64,000 bases of DNA from Micromussa lordhowensis (taxonomy: Eukaryota > Cnidaria > Anthozoa > Scleractinia > Lobophylliidae), in contig OZ026597.1 of assembly GCA_964020085.1 (NCBI GenBank), positions 1,228,313-1,292,312 of the forward strand, written 5' to 3'. The translations under genes were made by a program, and so were the position numbers. The stretch's first letter is position 1. Every line of letters starts with the position of its first letter. This document shows positions 23,521 through 36,200 of the stretch, piece after piece. A model generated the notes under the pieces. It did no database searches. It was not told the DNA's origin and was given only the letters and a program-made list of their open reading frames with translations.

Positions 23521-24539
23521 TTAGAAGGAAAGTGGGTTCACCCTTTTAATAATTTTCTCCAGCCTGTTGGCTCTTAGTTCAGATAATGGCATGAATACTT
23601 CTCCAATCACATAAACATTGTCTTGCACATGATCAAAATCCAACACCACAAAGTGCACGGTACACTCTCGCAGCTTATTGTGAACAAAACCAGGCACAAT
23701 AAATGTTTCGTTGAAAGCGGGATTCGTTGTACGAGAGATTTTCCTTGTCCACTGCCAAGACAGCATCTCGGGCAAGATGCGCATTTTTACACTGCAGTTT
23801 GGCGGGCGGAGGAAACTCTCGTCTGGTGTAGAAATCCCAACAACTTGAATAACAGTGATGTGTAGTTCACGACTTGCCGTGTCGTAAAAACACGAGAATT
23901 CAAGCCTGCATTCCTCTTCGCCGGTCGAACTTTTCTTTCTAAAGAATTCCTCTGGGCTGGGGTGAACTAATCCATCTGATTTTAAGGTAGTGGGCAAACT
24001 CATTCGCTTTGTTAGCTTGGGTTTTTGCACACCGGTCGAGGCCCCTCGCGGGCTTTCGCTGCCGTCTTCAATATCCTCGCCGTCTTCGTCGATTGTGGTA
24101 ATAGCGCCAGTTTGATACGGCCTGGTTATTCGAATTCTCTGTTGTTCGCCATCTTCTAGCTCTGTAATTTCAGGGTATGATTCCGCCGAGGACTTCGCAA
24201 GAGTGTAGACATTAGGTTGTACTTGAACTGGTCTTGTTTGTGCGACAAGAAAAGCACCTTCAGGACTACTCGCCGAGTAGTAATCGATTTTCGCGCGTAC
24301 GTCGCGCGACTGTGGGTTGTATGTCTTGGATCGTCTGGCATAAACGAAATATCCAACACAAACCACTATTGCGCCGGCCAGAAATCCAAGTACTGATCCC
24401 AGAATCACGCCAAGAACACTCGAGTCCTGAGAAAACAATGACGAATGGTGATTAGTTTAAAACTTTGTTCAAAAGTAACCCAAGACTTCAAAAAACGCGA
24501 AAGTTTAAAAAGCCTTTGTGTTAGAGCGCCTACCGTCAT
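23521..24539 (-). CDS. Synaptotagmin-like protein with TM anchor and a single C2 domain (paralogue B)
   Basis: A 6-base first coding exon (24539-24534, ATG ACG) is joined in phase 0 to a second exon 24426-23521, giving 303 residues. An in-frame TAG four codons upstream supports this ATG. Residues about 4-30 form a transmembrane helix followed by ARRSK. A polar, acidic linker follows, then one C2 domain (about 175-300: LEFSCFYD, NPAFNETFIVPGF, VLDFDH, YVIGEV). The protein stops at the place where the C2A exon of paralogues A and D would be spliced to C2B. Loop 1 has lost the DPYVK-type Asp (PPNCSV), although loop 3 keeps DFD. A polyadenylation signal lies just downstream. Known family function is membrane trafficking; the specific role is unknown. 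Confidence 0.82.
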
Positions 24540-25745
24540 CTGAACTTTCTAAGTCATGTTTCGTTTTTCGCGCTGAAAAACGTTGGTCTGTTGCGGAAGA
24601 TTGAACCGCCAAACGGAAACTTGACAAATGAAGACGTGCCGACAGCTCTCTCTGACCTGGACTTTTCGCGGGGTTGATGAGTGCGATTGCTGAAGGAGTT
24701 GTGAATTTAAATAAAGCTAATTAAAAAGCCTTTTGTGTCTGTCTGTCATTCACATCTTACATTCATCCGTGCGTAAAGCTCTATTTGTTTGCTTCACCAG
24801 TGACAGTACAGTGGTTGTTATGTAAAACAAGCCCACTCGATTCGTGACCTTTTGCGTCACAGAGCAAAAGATATTTCATCCCGGAATAAATCACATTTCT
24901 CTTTACGTAAATTAAATCATCATTCAATCAATGTCAAATCATGTTTTGGTTCCCAATCTGTCCTTTCAACACTCCTTTTACTTATTCTCATCATAAAATT
25001 ATGATCGAGTTCTAAAGGTCGATGTCGTGTAAATAACACTCCACTCCCGCTCATTTTAAAGTTGGTTTGTAATCCTTGAGTTTGCTTTCCATCAAGTCTC
25101 GACGTCTTGCAGTGAAGTGCTTTGTTAATTTATTTTTGGTTTTAGAAAACATTCCAAGCGAAATAGCAATTATTGTCCCAAAGCACCTGCCGACAACGAC
25201 GTACAAAGCTGCCTCTTTAAAAGTAAGAAACAGATAATAGGCGGTCGTTGCTGTTGTTGTGGAATGGTGTATTTTTCTGAGCAACAATGAATTCAGGCAA
25301 AAAGTAAATGAGCGAAATGTTTTGGTGGGTCAATTGATCAAACTAAGACACCTTTCCCCCAGCTCATTTAACATGTTTAAAACAAAAAGCGCCTCCCCCG
25401 ATCTACTTTTTTCCGTGCGCGGTCGTAAAGAAAACGCTCGCTAAATGTAGAAGACAGTCTTCAAATTTCACGTTAAAAATTCAATGTCGATTTAGCAAAC
25501 CCAATTAATCATGTATTGTTTGAAAAGTAAATTAATTCCTTATTTTAAGGTATAAAACTTTTTACAGACTTGGTGTGAAAATTCTGTAAGAGCACAATAC
25601 AAAGAAAGTGTATACTAATTACTACATTTGACGCAAACTGGAGATATTATCTGAATTCTTTTAAAAGGTATACATACAGAGTAATACTGTTTTCATATCA
25701 TGTTTTATTGCTTTGCTATAAATAATGGTAGTTTCACTGAGTGGA

Positions 25746-25847
25746 GTGCACTTTGGTCTGAAATCATACGCGTGATTTCAAAATCGGACGAGCGCGCAGC
25801 GCGAGTTCGATTTGAAATCACAAGTACATTTCAGACCAAAATTGCAC
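25746..25847. repeat. Fold-back MITE-like element
   Basis: TTTGGTCTGAAATCATACGC and GTGATTTCAAAATCGGAC pair with GTTCGATTTGAAATCAC and TACATTTCAGACCAAA on the other side of a GC-rich centre (GAGCGCGCAGCGCGAG). Confidence 0.8.
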
Positions 25848-26224
25848 GACCCGAAGTTCAATTACCACTTTATTAGATCCATTTTTAAATCGCACAATTT
25901 AATAGCCTAAATACAGGAACAAGATTTTGGTCAGGACCAATATTTATTGCACCACGTTGCCAGATTTGCAAAACAATGGCTTTCTTGTCTTTTATTTTCC
26001 TGCAATGTGATTGGTGAGTTTAAAAAAAGCCTTAAAATCTGATTGGTTGTTTTGTTTTACTGTCCCATTCTCATTGGCTGAGAAAAAAGTGTGATTTAGA
26101 GCAAGAGATAGTGCGATTCGTGAATAAATCGCACCTCTGACAACTAATCACATTACAAGGATGGCCAGTGGTTTCAAAATGGATTTAATAAATATGAAAA
26201 TCACGCTTAATTTAACATACAGGC

Positions 26225-26435
26225 CCTATTAGGGGTTTTCGGGATACTGGGACATTTAGGTACAAATTAACGGGATACAGGACATTTGGGGGCAAAATTA
26301 ATGGGATTTGGGATATATAGATCCCGATAATATGAGATACGGGATACGGATATACCACAGCCAAAAATTAGCGGGGATCGGGGTACTCACTCCCCCCCTC
26401 CTCCCTCCTCCTCCCCCCTCCCCCCCCCCCCCGCC
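26225..26435. repeat. Degenerate GGGATAC-type repeat ending in a C-rich tract
   Basis: GGGATACTGGGACATTTAGG, GGGATACAGGACATTTGGGG and GGGATACGG repeat imperfectly. They are followed by a tract at 26391-26435 that is almost entirely C and T, with a run of C at its end. It starts 37 bases downstream of the stop codon of paralogue C, so in that gene's sense strand it is a G-rich segment of the likely 3' UTR. Confidence 0.75.
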
Positions 26436-26471
26436 GTTTACGGGGCCTCTCTTTTCAAAGTTACTCATTTC

Positions 26472-29400
26472 TCATTCAAGTTCAATAATCCCATCGTTCT
26501 TTGCGCAATAAGGTACATTAAGCGGGCGAGTCCTTTTAAACTTGTCACGCGACTTGAGCTCTACAAGAGGAACGTTAAGTTGACCAATGACTTGTTCGTC
26601 TTCTGCGACACAAACAACCACAAACCGAAGGATAGCTGCCTCCAAGTCAGCCGGCTTCACACCGGAAATAATAAAATGATCTTTAAAAACCACCTTTTCT
26701 GAAACATTCAGTGTTCTTGTTCGTCTCCATGTTGTAAATTTAGGAGATAAACAAACTTTTATATAAACAGTGCTTTCGGTCGTAACTGTTTCATTTGTCA
26801 CACCTTCGAGACCCAAAACGGTGACGTAAAGCAAAGGTGTCGCAGAATTAGCTCCCCTGTACAAAACCGAAAATTTGAGACTCCCGACTAAGGCTTCGCT
26901 GCCATTCGTAACATTTTCTTCGTCAATACGATGAATTTTATTGTGGTTGGGAGTTTCGGTGTCTTTTTGTTTTTGTTTTCCATCTCGCCGAAGTGCATTT
27001 AAAAGTGTACTCATCATTGTTGTGTCTTTACCCACTTTAAGAATGCGCTCGTCAAACCGTTTTAAGTGTTGCTTTTGTTCATCGTGCTTCAACGAGCTGT
27101 TGTTTAGGTCAAAAACGATTTCCTTGTCTTCAGTTGTCAACGAGTTCGTTTGAAGGTTCTGTTTCTCTGTGAGGCTCACAGGTGCTTCGGCTGAGTTTAT
27201 GAACCCACGCTTTTGATCAGGGGCTCTGCCTGTTTCATCTAATGTTCCTGCACTTGCAGCTCTTTTACTCTCCGTTAAAGACTTTTCAACACTCAGAATT
27301 TCGGCATCAGATTCCACTGCAAAACTTAACGTTACACTCGATGTGCCCGCAATACTTTCATCCAGCGGAGCGAAACCACTGGCGCCCCTAATTTCGCCCA
27401 AATATGATTGGATACTGTTTGTTTCATGACTGTGATTAACATGCAACTGTTCTGGAGGTTGTTCTGCAAAACTGCTAGCACCTCTAGTGTTAAGATCATT
27501 GATCTCTTGAGTTTTTGCTGAGCGCGAGTCTCCAAAGGAACTCGCCCCACGAAGTTCATTTTCACCGCACCCCGTTGTCATAGAGACGCTTTGTTCTTCT
27601 GCACAACCCCTGCTGAGTTCATGATTATTCGATGTGTTATAATTGAGAGAAACTTGCGATTCACCAAACAGGCTGGCTCCTCTCAATTCGTTTAGTCCTG
27701 AGTGCGTTTCTTGCTTTTGAGTAAACGCTTGACTTCTCCCACTTTCAATCTCAGATTCTGCTGTCGATGACTCAGTATTTCCCATTTTCTGGCAATGTAC
27801 CCGGCATGAGGGGCCATGAATACACATTCTACTTGATGCACGAAGGAGATTTAAAGTACTCTGTCTTCCTCCTTTTGTGATACGCTCTGTTCGTATTGAA
27901 TCAAGCTCATGGCGGCTTCTTGCAATTCCAGTACTCTCATCAGTTTCTGTGTCATCTTCAATTATATTCGCTGGCGCAGTACACTGGTCAGAGGTTGTCT
28001 CATTCTGACTATGCACTCTGCAATGGCCTCCACACAGACATAGTGAACTTGGTGCTCTCACAGTATCCAAACAGCTTGCGCGGCCGCCGCGGTGGACTGG
28101 ATTCTGCGCTGAAGGCAAATCATCGTCTGAAACAAGCTGCAACTTTTTCAGCAGCTGTAAACTTTCTTGAAGCGGTGCCCGCATTTTCCTTCGACTAGGC
28201 ACAGCCCCTTTCCCTTGTGTGGTCAAGTAATCTCTGCGGCATTTTTCTGTTTTTGCATCTGGGAATTCTAACGTTTGATCGTCAGCTACCTCGCTAATTT
28301 TTCGAGACTTTTCTACATCACAAAGCCACTTTTCCAAACCCATGCGCCACAATGGACTTTGATTCATTTCTCGCATGTTCTCTGCAGTCAAGGGACCTGA
28401 CATTTCTACCGATGGAGTAGCAAACCTAAACATGTCACCACAAGTTTTGCTAACGTCACTTTCGTTTCTAAGGGACAAATTTCCGTTTACGTTTAGTGCA
28501 ATATCACCCCAAGTGAGTCGTTCATCACCAGTTGGAGCACCCTTTAGTTCGGTGCCCATTCTCCCACCCTCTGTTCTATGTATGGGACAGTTACAACCTG
28601 TTAAACAAATGGAACTAGGCGCTCTCTCCATCTCCAGTACACTCAATCGTCCCCCACCGTACACCCCACGGTCGTAAGCAGGTAAAGACAGACGAGCGCC
28701 TTCATTTGAATAAGCACCGCCTCGTAACCCTGGGATCTCTGCTTCAACAAGATCAAGAGAATCGTTTTTACTAGTAGGAAACTCTTCCAAACTATCAGCA
28801 TCGTAACTGTCTGGTGAGTTTGTACCAATGCCGCTAGATGCAGCGCGATTTCGTTGCGTGTAGTCATCTTCAAAAACAATATCCTTGTTTTGAAGCGTAA
28901 TAATCAGCGAATGTTTCTTGTTTGCATCATCTTCATGAACTGCATCACTGTCCTTGTCTTTATACGAAGGATTGTCGTAATCTGAAGTGTATTCTCTTGA
29001 ATGAATCGGGCTTACTCCTCTCTCTGTCACTTCTGGTCCAATAATGTTTACTGCGCATGTCTGCCCATGCAATCCCGCTATACTACCAATTAATCCGTTG
29101 ATCGGTTGGTACTGCGGTAAATCATGATATTCTTTCTTCACAGCATCAACAACGTCATTATTTTCTTGCTGTAGCACGGATGACGGTTCTTTCGCAATCT
29201 TGTCTGGTATGTTATGAAAACGAATTGTCCTTCGTCCATACTGCTGTTCAAATTTTCTTTTGGATCTGTTGTCGGGCATTGTTTTAGTTTTACTTAAGGT
29301 AGTTCCGCTTGAAAACAACAGCCCGCCAAACGTCAGCATAAGCACAGCGCCGATGGCGGGAAAAAGAAACGCTGTGACGTCGATTGAGTTTTCCTGTGTT

Positions 29401-30745
29401 ATGACCTCAGCTTCGTCAGGGGACTGGTCCGAGAGATCTGCAAAAAATGTTCGCCGGTGAAATATTTTATTACAGGAAAATATTCTATTCAAATAAGTCA
29501 TTCCTATAATTCCATTCCATTTTGTCTGTTTGTTTTGCCTACACTTAGATGATATTATGAAGTAAAAGAATAACGTTTTTAACATCATATGGCAAACTAC
29601 AGCTAACTGAGGACAACATTAATCTATAACGTGATTGTACGGAAGCAAAATGGACAGTGTTTGAAAAAACGTTTTCCTTGACCTGATGTTTTAACTTTTT
29701 AATTAAAAGCATTAAAATACTTCTGTAATAATCTTTGAACTCGATGTTTCACAGAGCAGCAGCAATCATGTAAGAATTACATCAGTTGAGGGTTCAAAAT
29801 AAATATTAGTTCGCAGGTATATTTACCCTGCATAAAATCAATTCATTTCAGGCTATGTAATATTTAACTATTTTTAATTAGCAATTATAAATGAATAAAT
29901 TAGAATTTTCCTGATCAAGAAGATGATAGGTAAAATTAAAGCCATCCGAAAGTTTTACCCGAAACAGAACTCGGCTGATTGCCACCTGTCAATCCACCTG
30001 CTGTATTCAGAACGGCACAAAAATTGTCAGGAAGAAATCATTTGTTTCCTAAATCAAGTGATTGCAATTTTTTTTAAATGTAACAGGAAAGAAGTGAATA
30101 AAAATGGTCGAAAGCCATAAATAACCGAATGATAATAGTTGTAAATAACGCCTAAGAAATCTGAGGTAATGCAATTCAGTGCTGCTCGTGATGATCCCCG
30201 CCCTTTTGAAAAACCCCATTCCGAGGCAGGGCGTAGCTTCAAAAACTCAAATATACTATGAAAATAATCGTATTTCGATTGTCATACTCCTACACGCATT
30301 TTCTATTCAACATTTTCCAGCAGGCCTGTACGTTTGCACCATTTGTCCAAATTGTTTAGTCTCAAAAAATAATTACTCGAAAGGTAAACATATAGATTGC
30401 TGTAGTAAAACTCTTGAACCCTGAAGAAAATGTCAAATTTTACATCGCTGCCTATTCATAGTGTTTTGTAGCAAAAACGACTAGCAGAACTTTTAATGCA
30501 AGAGCTTATTAGAAGTGATTAAACTTCTGTAAAGGAATTGTACTCTCCAACCAAGGTGGAACAAAATTTGAACCAGCATTTGCACAGACAAATTCTTTCA
30601 GTATGGGATGCAAATTTTAAAATGAATACAACGCTGTAGGTCGAGCTAAGTACCTATATAGCTTTCATAACATTTCACGAAGTAAAACGTTTAAGCAATA
30701 CTTACTCAAAGCGTATTGTTTAGTTCCATTTGACAGTATTTCCAT
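26472..30745 (-). CDS. TM-anchored single-C2 protein with very long cytoplasmic linker and Cys/His repeats (paralogue C)
   Basis: Exon 1 (30745-30706) and exon 2 (29437-26472) join in phase 1 to give 1001 residues. The N-terminal about 33 residues lack a clear signal peptide. One transmembrane helix (about 34-56) follows, then roughly 800 residues of low-complexity cytoplasmic sequence, then one degenerate C2 domain (about 867-995, LVGSLKFSVLY, IIELE end). The linker has two internal repeat families. Three copies of a roughly 28-residue unit with consensus GGRxSxLxxxRAPSSxCLxG plus CxVH lie near residues 275, 461 and 534. Four copies of LRGASxF lie between about 593 and 708. The C2 calcium-ligand Asp residues are missing (VVVCVAEDEQVIG in loop 3). 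The protein ends without a second C2. It is about twice the usual length of a synaptotagmin. Function unknown; a membrane scaffold is a guess. Confidence 0.82.
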
Positions 30746-30859
30746 AATCCAAAGGGAACACCCCGTTGAAATCTCCGCCTGCCTCCTCCAGCCTTCACCT
30801 CGGCAGTCACGTGCCGCGCGTGGCGTGAGAGAGGAACTTCAGAGTAGTTATGGCAACAG

Positions 30860-30867
30860 TGACGTCA
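30860..30867. promoter_or_regulatory. CRE-like palindrome (TGACGTCA)
   Basis: A perfect 8-base CREB/ATF consensus lies 115 bases upstream of the start codon of paralogue C. It could be promoter-proximal or inside the 5' UTR. The function is inferred from the motif only. Confidence 0.4.
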
Positions 30868-31587
30868 TATACTTTGCTTCCATTTTCATCGTTTGCGCGC
30901 CACAGGGAAGAAGTAAGAGCCCTTCGTGACCACAGGAACACCAAAAAGTACGTACCTTGCTCGCCTTTCTCTGGCACAGTGACGCCTCCGAGTTTGCTAG
31001 GTGGATAGTGTTGCGTCCGAAACATATGAAAATCCAGAGTAAAAGAAAAAAACACTGGGAAATCGTTTACTTTTTCATCCGAAGCAAGTGTCAATAAAAG
31101 AAATAAATCTACCTGCCTCTTTTTTAATGCTTGAGTGTTTGTGTTAAGACCGGTTCTTTTTTTCGTTAGCACGCTTCACGCATTTTCGAATATGTGAACC
31201 AAACAAGATCATGTTTAAGACCTCGAGGTAACTGGACACTTGTATAGTCTAACGTTTTACGACAGGCTAAATCATAAACTTTAAACAAGTAATAAGTCAT
31301 TGAAAGGTACATTTATATAGCTTATATTCTGAAACCGGCATATAAAATATGTCGCTGTACGGTTGCTTCCAGCTCTCTCAAATATCAAATGGTAAAGCCT
31401 GTGTTACCAAATTTTTTTAGGTTGTTTCATTTTGCACGGAGTTTCTATTCCCTTTGTAAATAAACCTTGGAAATCTCTCCGTATTGGCGCATATCAGCGT
31501 ACTTTTATAGCATATTTCTAACATGCTAAAGTTCCTAAGCTTGAGATGAAGACGACAGGACCCGCAGATCACTGCCGGTGGCCATGA

Positions 31588-31595
31588 TGACGTCA
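31588..31595. promoter_or_regulatory. CRE-like palindrome (TGACGTCA)
   Basis: A second perfect CREB/ATF consensus lies between the divergent paralogues C and D. One chance copy would not be remarkable, but two occur within 0.75 kb. Confidence 0.3.
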
Positions 31596-33238
31596 TTTCT
31601 TGTGGAAGGAGACTGATTCCTTTGTTAGACGCCATGATGAAATGGCGGCAATCTCTAGATTCCCCAAGCATGACGCTACCAACTTTTAAGGGTAAGAAAC
31701 GCTTGATTTAACAAGTTAAAGCTAATGCTAGAACGCTTGATTTAGTTAGTGATAATTGTTTTGCAGAGAGTTTAGCGGAAACATTGCAGCGGCGGCCAAT
31801 TTAGTTATTCTAAACAAAGAAATATGGCGTTGAACCAGCAATAAATTATAATTTTAATTCTTTTTTCCCCTCTTGATACGTTGAAAACCAGCTTTTATGA
31901 GATGGTTTGCGACAGTTCTGAAGACATGAACAGATATTTACTTGAGACTTTGAATAACAATTCAAAGAGGCACTAAAGTAATGTATTACTTGATCTCTAA
32001 TTGTTTTGATGCTTGGCTTTTGTTCGTTTTGTGCGGGAATTGTTAAATTATTTTCTGTGAAGAGCTGCACTAAATTAATAGAAGAAAGTGTCCTTAATTT
32101 ATGAACACGACGCCATACTCTTACTCTTGACAAACAGTTATTGAAAATGTTTCAAGACGTTTTCTCATACATGAGTTGTCATAGTTTTGATGGTTGAAGT
32201 AAGGAATGAATGCTTTCCAAATGAATTTGAGCCCAACTGCGGCATAGATCAAAGATGAAACAGTAAGTAGATTTTGTCTGAGTGAGCTCTCGGAATCAGC
32301 TGTAGCAATCCGTATTTAAGGCAGTGGAGCAAGTCTGTCTGCCATTGCCAAAACATTTCACTTCATACGGACCAATCAGAGCGAGTCACTCGACTTTGGC
32401 GCCAAAGTAGATTTTATGAAGTTAGCAAGTGGTAGATGGCGCTTATAATAATAATGCTTTAATGGCAGGTAGAGCCAAGAATACTACTTTGTTATCGAAA
32501 AGAACGCTTACAGCTGTAAAACTGAGTATTGAGACAATATAACATACGAATTCATCCACAATTCTTGCGAGTGATGTATAACCCGAAGGCACACCGAATT
32601 TCTGTCAATCTTTGCAATACGAGGCGGAGGGGTGGGAGGGGGTGTTTTTATAGGTCTTCGCAGAAGGTGAAATTAAAATTTGAGACAAATTTGTTCAAGT
32701 ATGGGCGATTACTTTTTTTTATATCTGATAGCTTATGTTTGTTGTTGACTTGACGACAGTAATTGAACTCTCCAGCATGCATGCTCAAAGCATTTTAACA
32801 TTTTACTTGTAATATATTTTCCAATGAAAAGGGATGAACATTTCATTTGGCTCCTCGTCTGATGTGAACATATTTATACAGTTTCCCGAGTGCTTTGTAT
32901 TGTCTACCGTGTTAGTGTAGCCATGAGCGACTGCATTCCACCTGTGTAAACGGTAAAACAATTGCCTTGGCCGAAAAAACTAACAAAAACAGACACGTTT
33001 ATCTTTTCATATGCAAATGTACAATGATTATTCAAAATGCGACAACGTAAACTTTGTGAAATTTTGAAGCACCCGTTGAAAATTGGTCTCATGAAGATGC
33101 CAGTAAGATTCGATCGTGAATTGATAAGAAAAAAGTGAATTTAAGCAACGACAGAAATCTCATGCGACATCTTGGCAATGTACGAGGCGAAACTGCGAGT
33201 TGATCTCAACTGGTCTTGTGTGTATTCGCAAAAGTATC

Positions 33239-36200
33239 ATGGCACCTCTTCTGTCGAGCTCACAGCGATATTATAAATCGGCCAGAGCAGATAACAATAA
33301 CAGAAAAACCCGCGGTAAGACACTTTATTCCTGAATTAAGTTAACCGTTTCAATGTCAGCTTTCATCCGTCATTTTATGTGCGTTGAATTTTCTCTCAGT
33401 CGCTTTGATTTTTTATCGAGCCCTCTTCAAATAATTGATCAGGGAATTGCAAAATCGGTTGCATCGGTTGGTAAGAGTGGGTATAAACTACATTTTGATT
33501 TATAATCTAAGTAGGTATAAAATAACCATTTTATTGTGTGTTTAGATCATTTATTTTCGTGTTAAACCGATCATGATATAGCAGCTAACAAAATCTCCAA
33601 AAACATCAAAACCTCTTTGACACTTTGTAAATATGAAATTTAACATACTACTGACAGTTAAATATAATTGATGGTGTCTCTATATTCATTGCATAGTAAA
33701 CGCAATAAATGCTCTCTTTTTTTTCTCAGATTTTGATCCCCGCAGTAAGCCACAATCAGGTAATTTTATGACGCGTTTTGCGTCCAACAACACGGGTTTG
33801 TTATGTCTCTTTGGCATCCTGGTTTTGCCAATCCTCATTGGCCTCGCTCTCGGCTACTTGTTTATAATTCTGGGCGTCAGCGCGTACAAGAATTTAACGG
33901 GAAAACATTCACGAGAAAAGGCGGTGAAGGAAGCATCGGAAAAGATCCAAGTTGTTATGGGAGACAAGGTTGTTGATTCGTCCTTCCCTAAAACTGTTTC
34001 TCTGAACGTTCAAGAGACCAAGAATCGTAGTTTTTGTTGTCCACCTCCGACAAAATACTACTATCATCGTTTATGTAACTATTCTAATGAGGTTGTGAAT
34101 GGTGATGCAAAGACCTACAATGACGAAAGCTCTCTATCCGGGGAAGAGACAGATAGCAGGTCACGTGAGAAATCCCCTTTGAGTGCCCCGGATGTTGAAG
34201 ACTCTAATTCTAGTACGCATGCGTCACTTGAGGATAACTTGGATAAGACTGAAGAAGAGGTCGATAGAGAAGAGAAAAGTTTTACACAAGACAAGGATTC
34301 TGGCGTTTCTGGGGACGAAAATAGCCCTGCGAAAAGAAAAAAAGCAAATTCTGGCTCTAATATTCCAGCGACACCTGAAAAGAAGAGGTTGGATTTGCCA
34401 GAAAGCAATTCAAGAGAGATAAACTTGAACGAAGTTGGTTTCATAGGTGAAGACAAGACACCTTCGCCTGACAATACAGATGGCAAACTTGGAAAGATTA
34501 GGTTTGCACTTCACTACAATGTCGCTAAGACAGAACTGCAAGTGAACATCATAAAAGCGGTAGATCTTCCCATAACTGACAATAAAGAAGGTATTAATCC
34601 TTTGGTGAAGATATCTCTTCTCCCACAGCAATACTGCTGGCAACGCACCAAGATTATCGAAGGAACACCAGACCCTGTTTTCAACGAAACTTTTGTCATC
34701 TCCGGTTTTTCAAAAGACAGAATCAAAGAATACGAGCTTAAGTTCAGGGTGGTGAATTTTCACGACACATTGAAAGACCGTTATGGTGATGACGTCATAG
34801 GAGAGATCCTCTTCCCCTTGTCAGAATTGAAGTTGATGGAAAACAGAGCCTCGTTCTCAATCACTAAGTGGCTGTATCTTGCACCTCCACCTCCTTATGA
34901 GGTAAGTTGATTTGATAGTACTGCAGGAGGCGTCTGATAACCCCGGGGTACTCTACAAAGTTTTACACGAGGAGGCTCCACCCCAAGGTCCAACCCCTCA
35001 CTCTTTTGTATATTTCGACAGAAAAGGTAGCCCTTTCGTAGACCTTTAATTGTAAAGAGGTCCCCTTTCACATGCTTTCATAACCGGCCCTAATATGAAT
35101 AAATCTCCGAAAGAAGGAAATCTTCTAGTCATTTTCATGTAGCGCTTGATGAATTAAGCTTCGTTTGTTCGAAACTGACTTTAATTAAGGCCTTTTTAAA
35201 TACCTAAATGACACATTTCCCTACCGTTTCATACACCTAAACTAATAAAATCCCTACCGTTATATATACCTGAGAAAGGTATCGTTTTCGGGCGGAACCT
35301 TTCCGTTTAGGCCATTTTAGCGAGACTCCCTCCCCCCCCCCCCCCCCCCCTTCTTCCGGGCTGATAATGCTAGGCACAAAATGTTGAGAAAGGATGGTCG
35401 AGGTGGGTTGTTCCTTTGATCTCATCCCGGGCAGGAGCTTTCCTCTCAATGTATCTCTGTCCATTTGGGTGTGCAGACCGTTGGGAAGAAACTGCGTTCT
35501 TATGGTCATTTTAATTTCGCTTTGTTTGTCAGATTATTCAGTGCTAATCGTCAAATCTGGTCTTCGTCCCCTTCAATTTAAGTTTTGTTCAATGAGAGAG
35601 CTATTTATGGGTGAAGTTCACACTAAGGTTTTACCATGATCAATTTCTCTCTTCTGTTTTTGCGTCTCGTTCGCCGAGTTTTAGAAAAGATAGAGACTGC
35701 TCTTAGGTTTGTTAAAACACTTTCGTAATTTAGGAAAATTATTGACCGATCAACTGTCCTTTCGGATTCTTTCGTGTTTTCTTTCTCAAAATTATCCATC
35801 GGAGACCATTTCTTAAATCTAATGTAAATCTCGCAAATCTTTTATTCTCTTTAATTTCAAGATGGAAGCAGATGACCTTGGCGAGCTCTGTGTGTCTTTA
35901 TGTTTTCGACCAATCAGCGGCCGATTCATTGTAACTGTCACAAAGATTCGCGGCTTACCAAAGCCAACAGCTGACCGTACAGGTAAGTGCGCCTACGGAG
36001 GCATTAACTTCAAAAAGCAAAAACAGGATTACAATAAAAGTCAAACTAAATGTAGAATAAGACAACTTATAACTGGCCGATCAATAAATGGTGAAAAATA
36101 CATCTACTGACAATGTTCATTAGAAAGAGTTGGTATGGGTGTGTCGATAAGTGGTCAGAGCCACCTTAACTTTGCATTCTATTCCCTTTTGTAGACCCGT

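Larger units (their letters stand above)
24540..26471. other. Intergenic region between C2 paralogues B and C
   Basis: It contains the promoter side of paralogue B, a fold-back at 25746-25847, related repeat-like DNA to about 26165, degenerate GGGATAC-type repeats from about 26225, and a C-rich tract at 26391-26435. The short ORFs here look accidental. Confidence 0.55.
30746..33238. other. Divergent intergenic region between C2 paralogues C and D
   Basis: It separates the minus-strand start of paralogue C from the plus-strand start of paralogue D and should hold both promoters. Two perfect CRE palindromes are present. Short ORFs (for example minus strand 30807-31172 and 31846-32133) show no domain or splice support. 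Confidence 0.55.
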
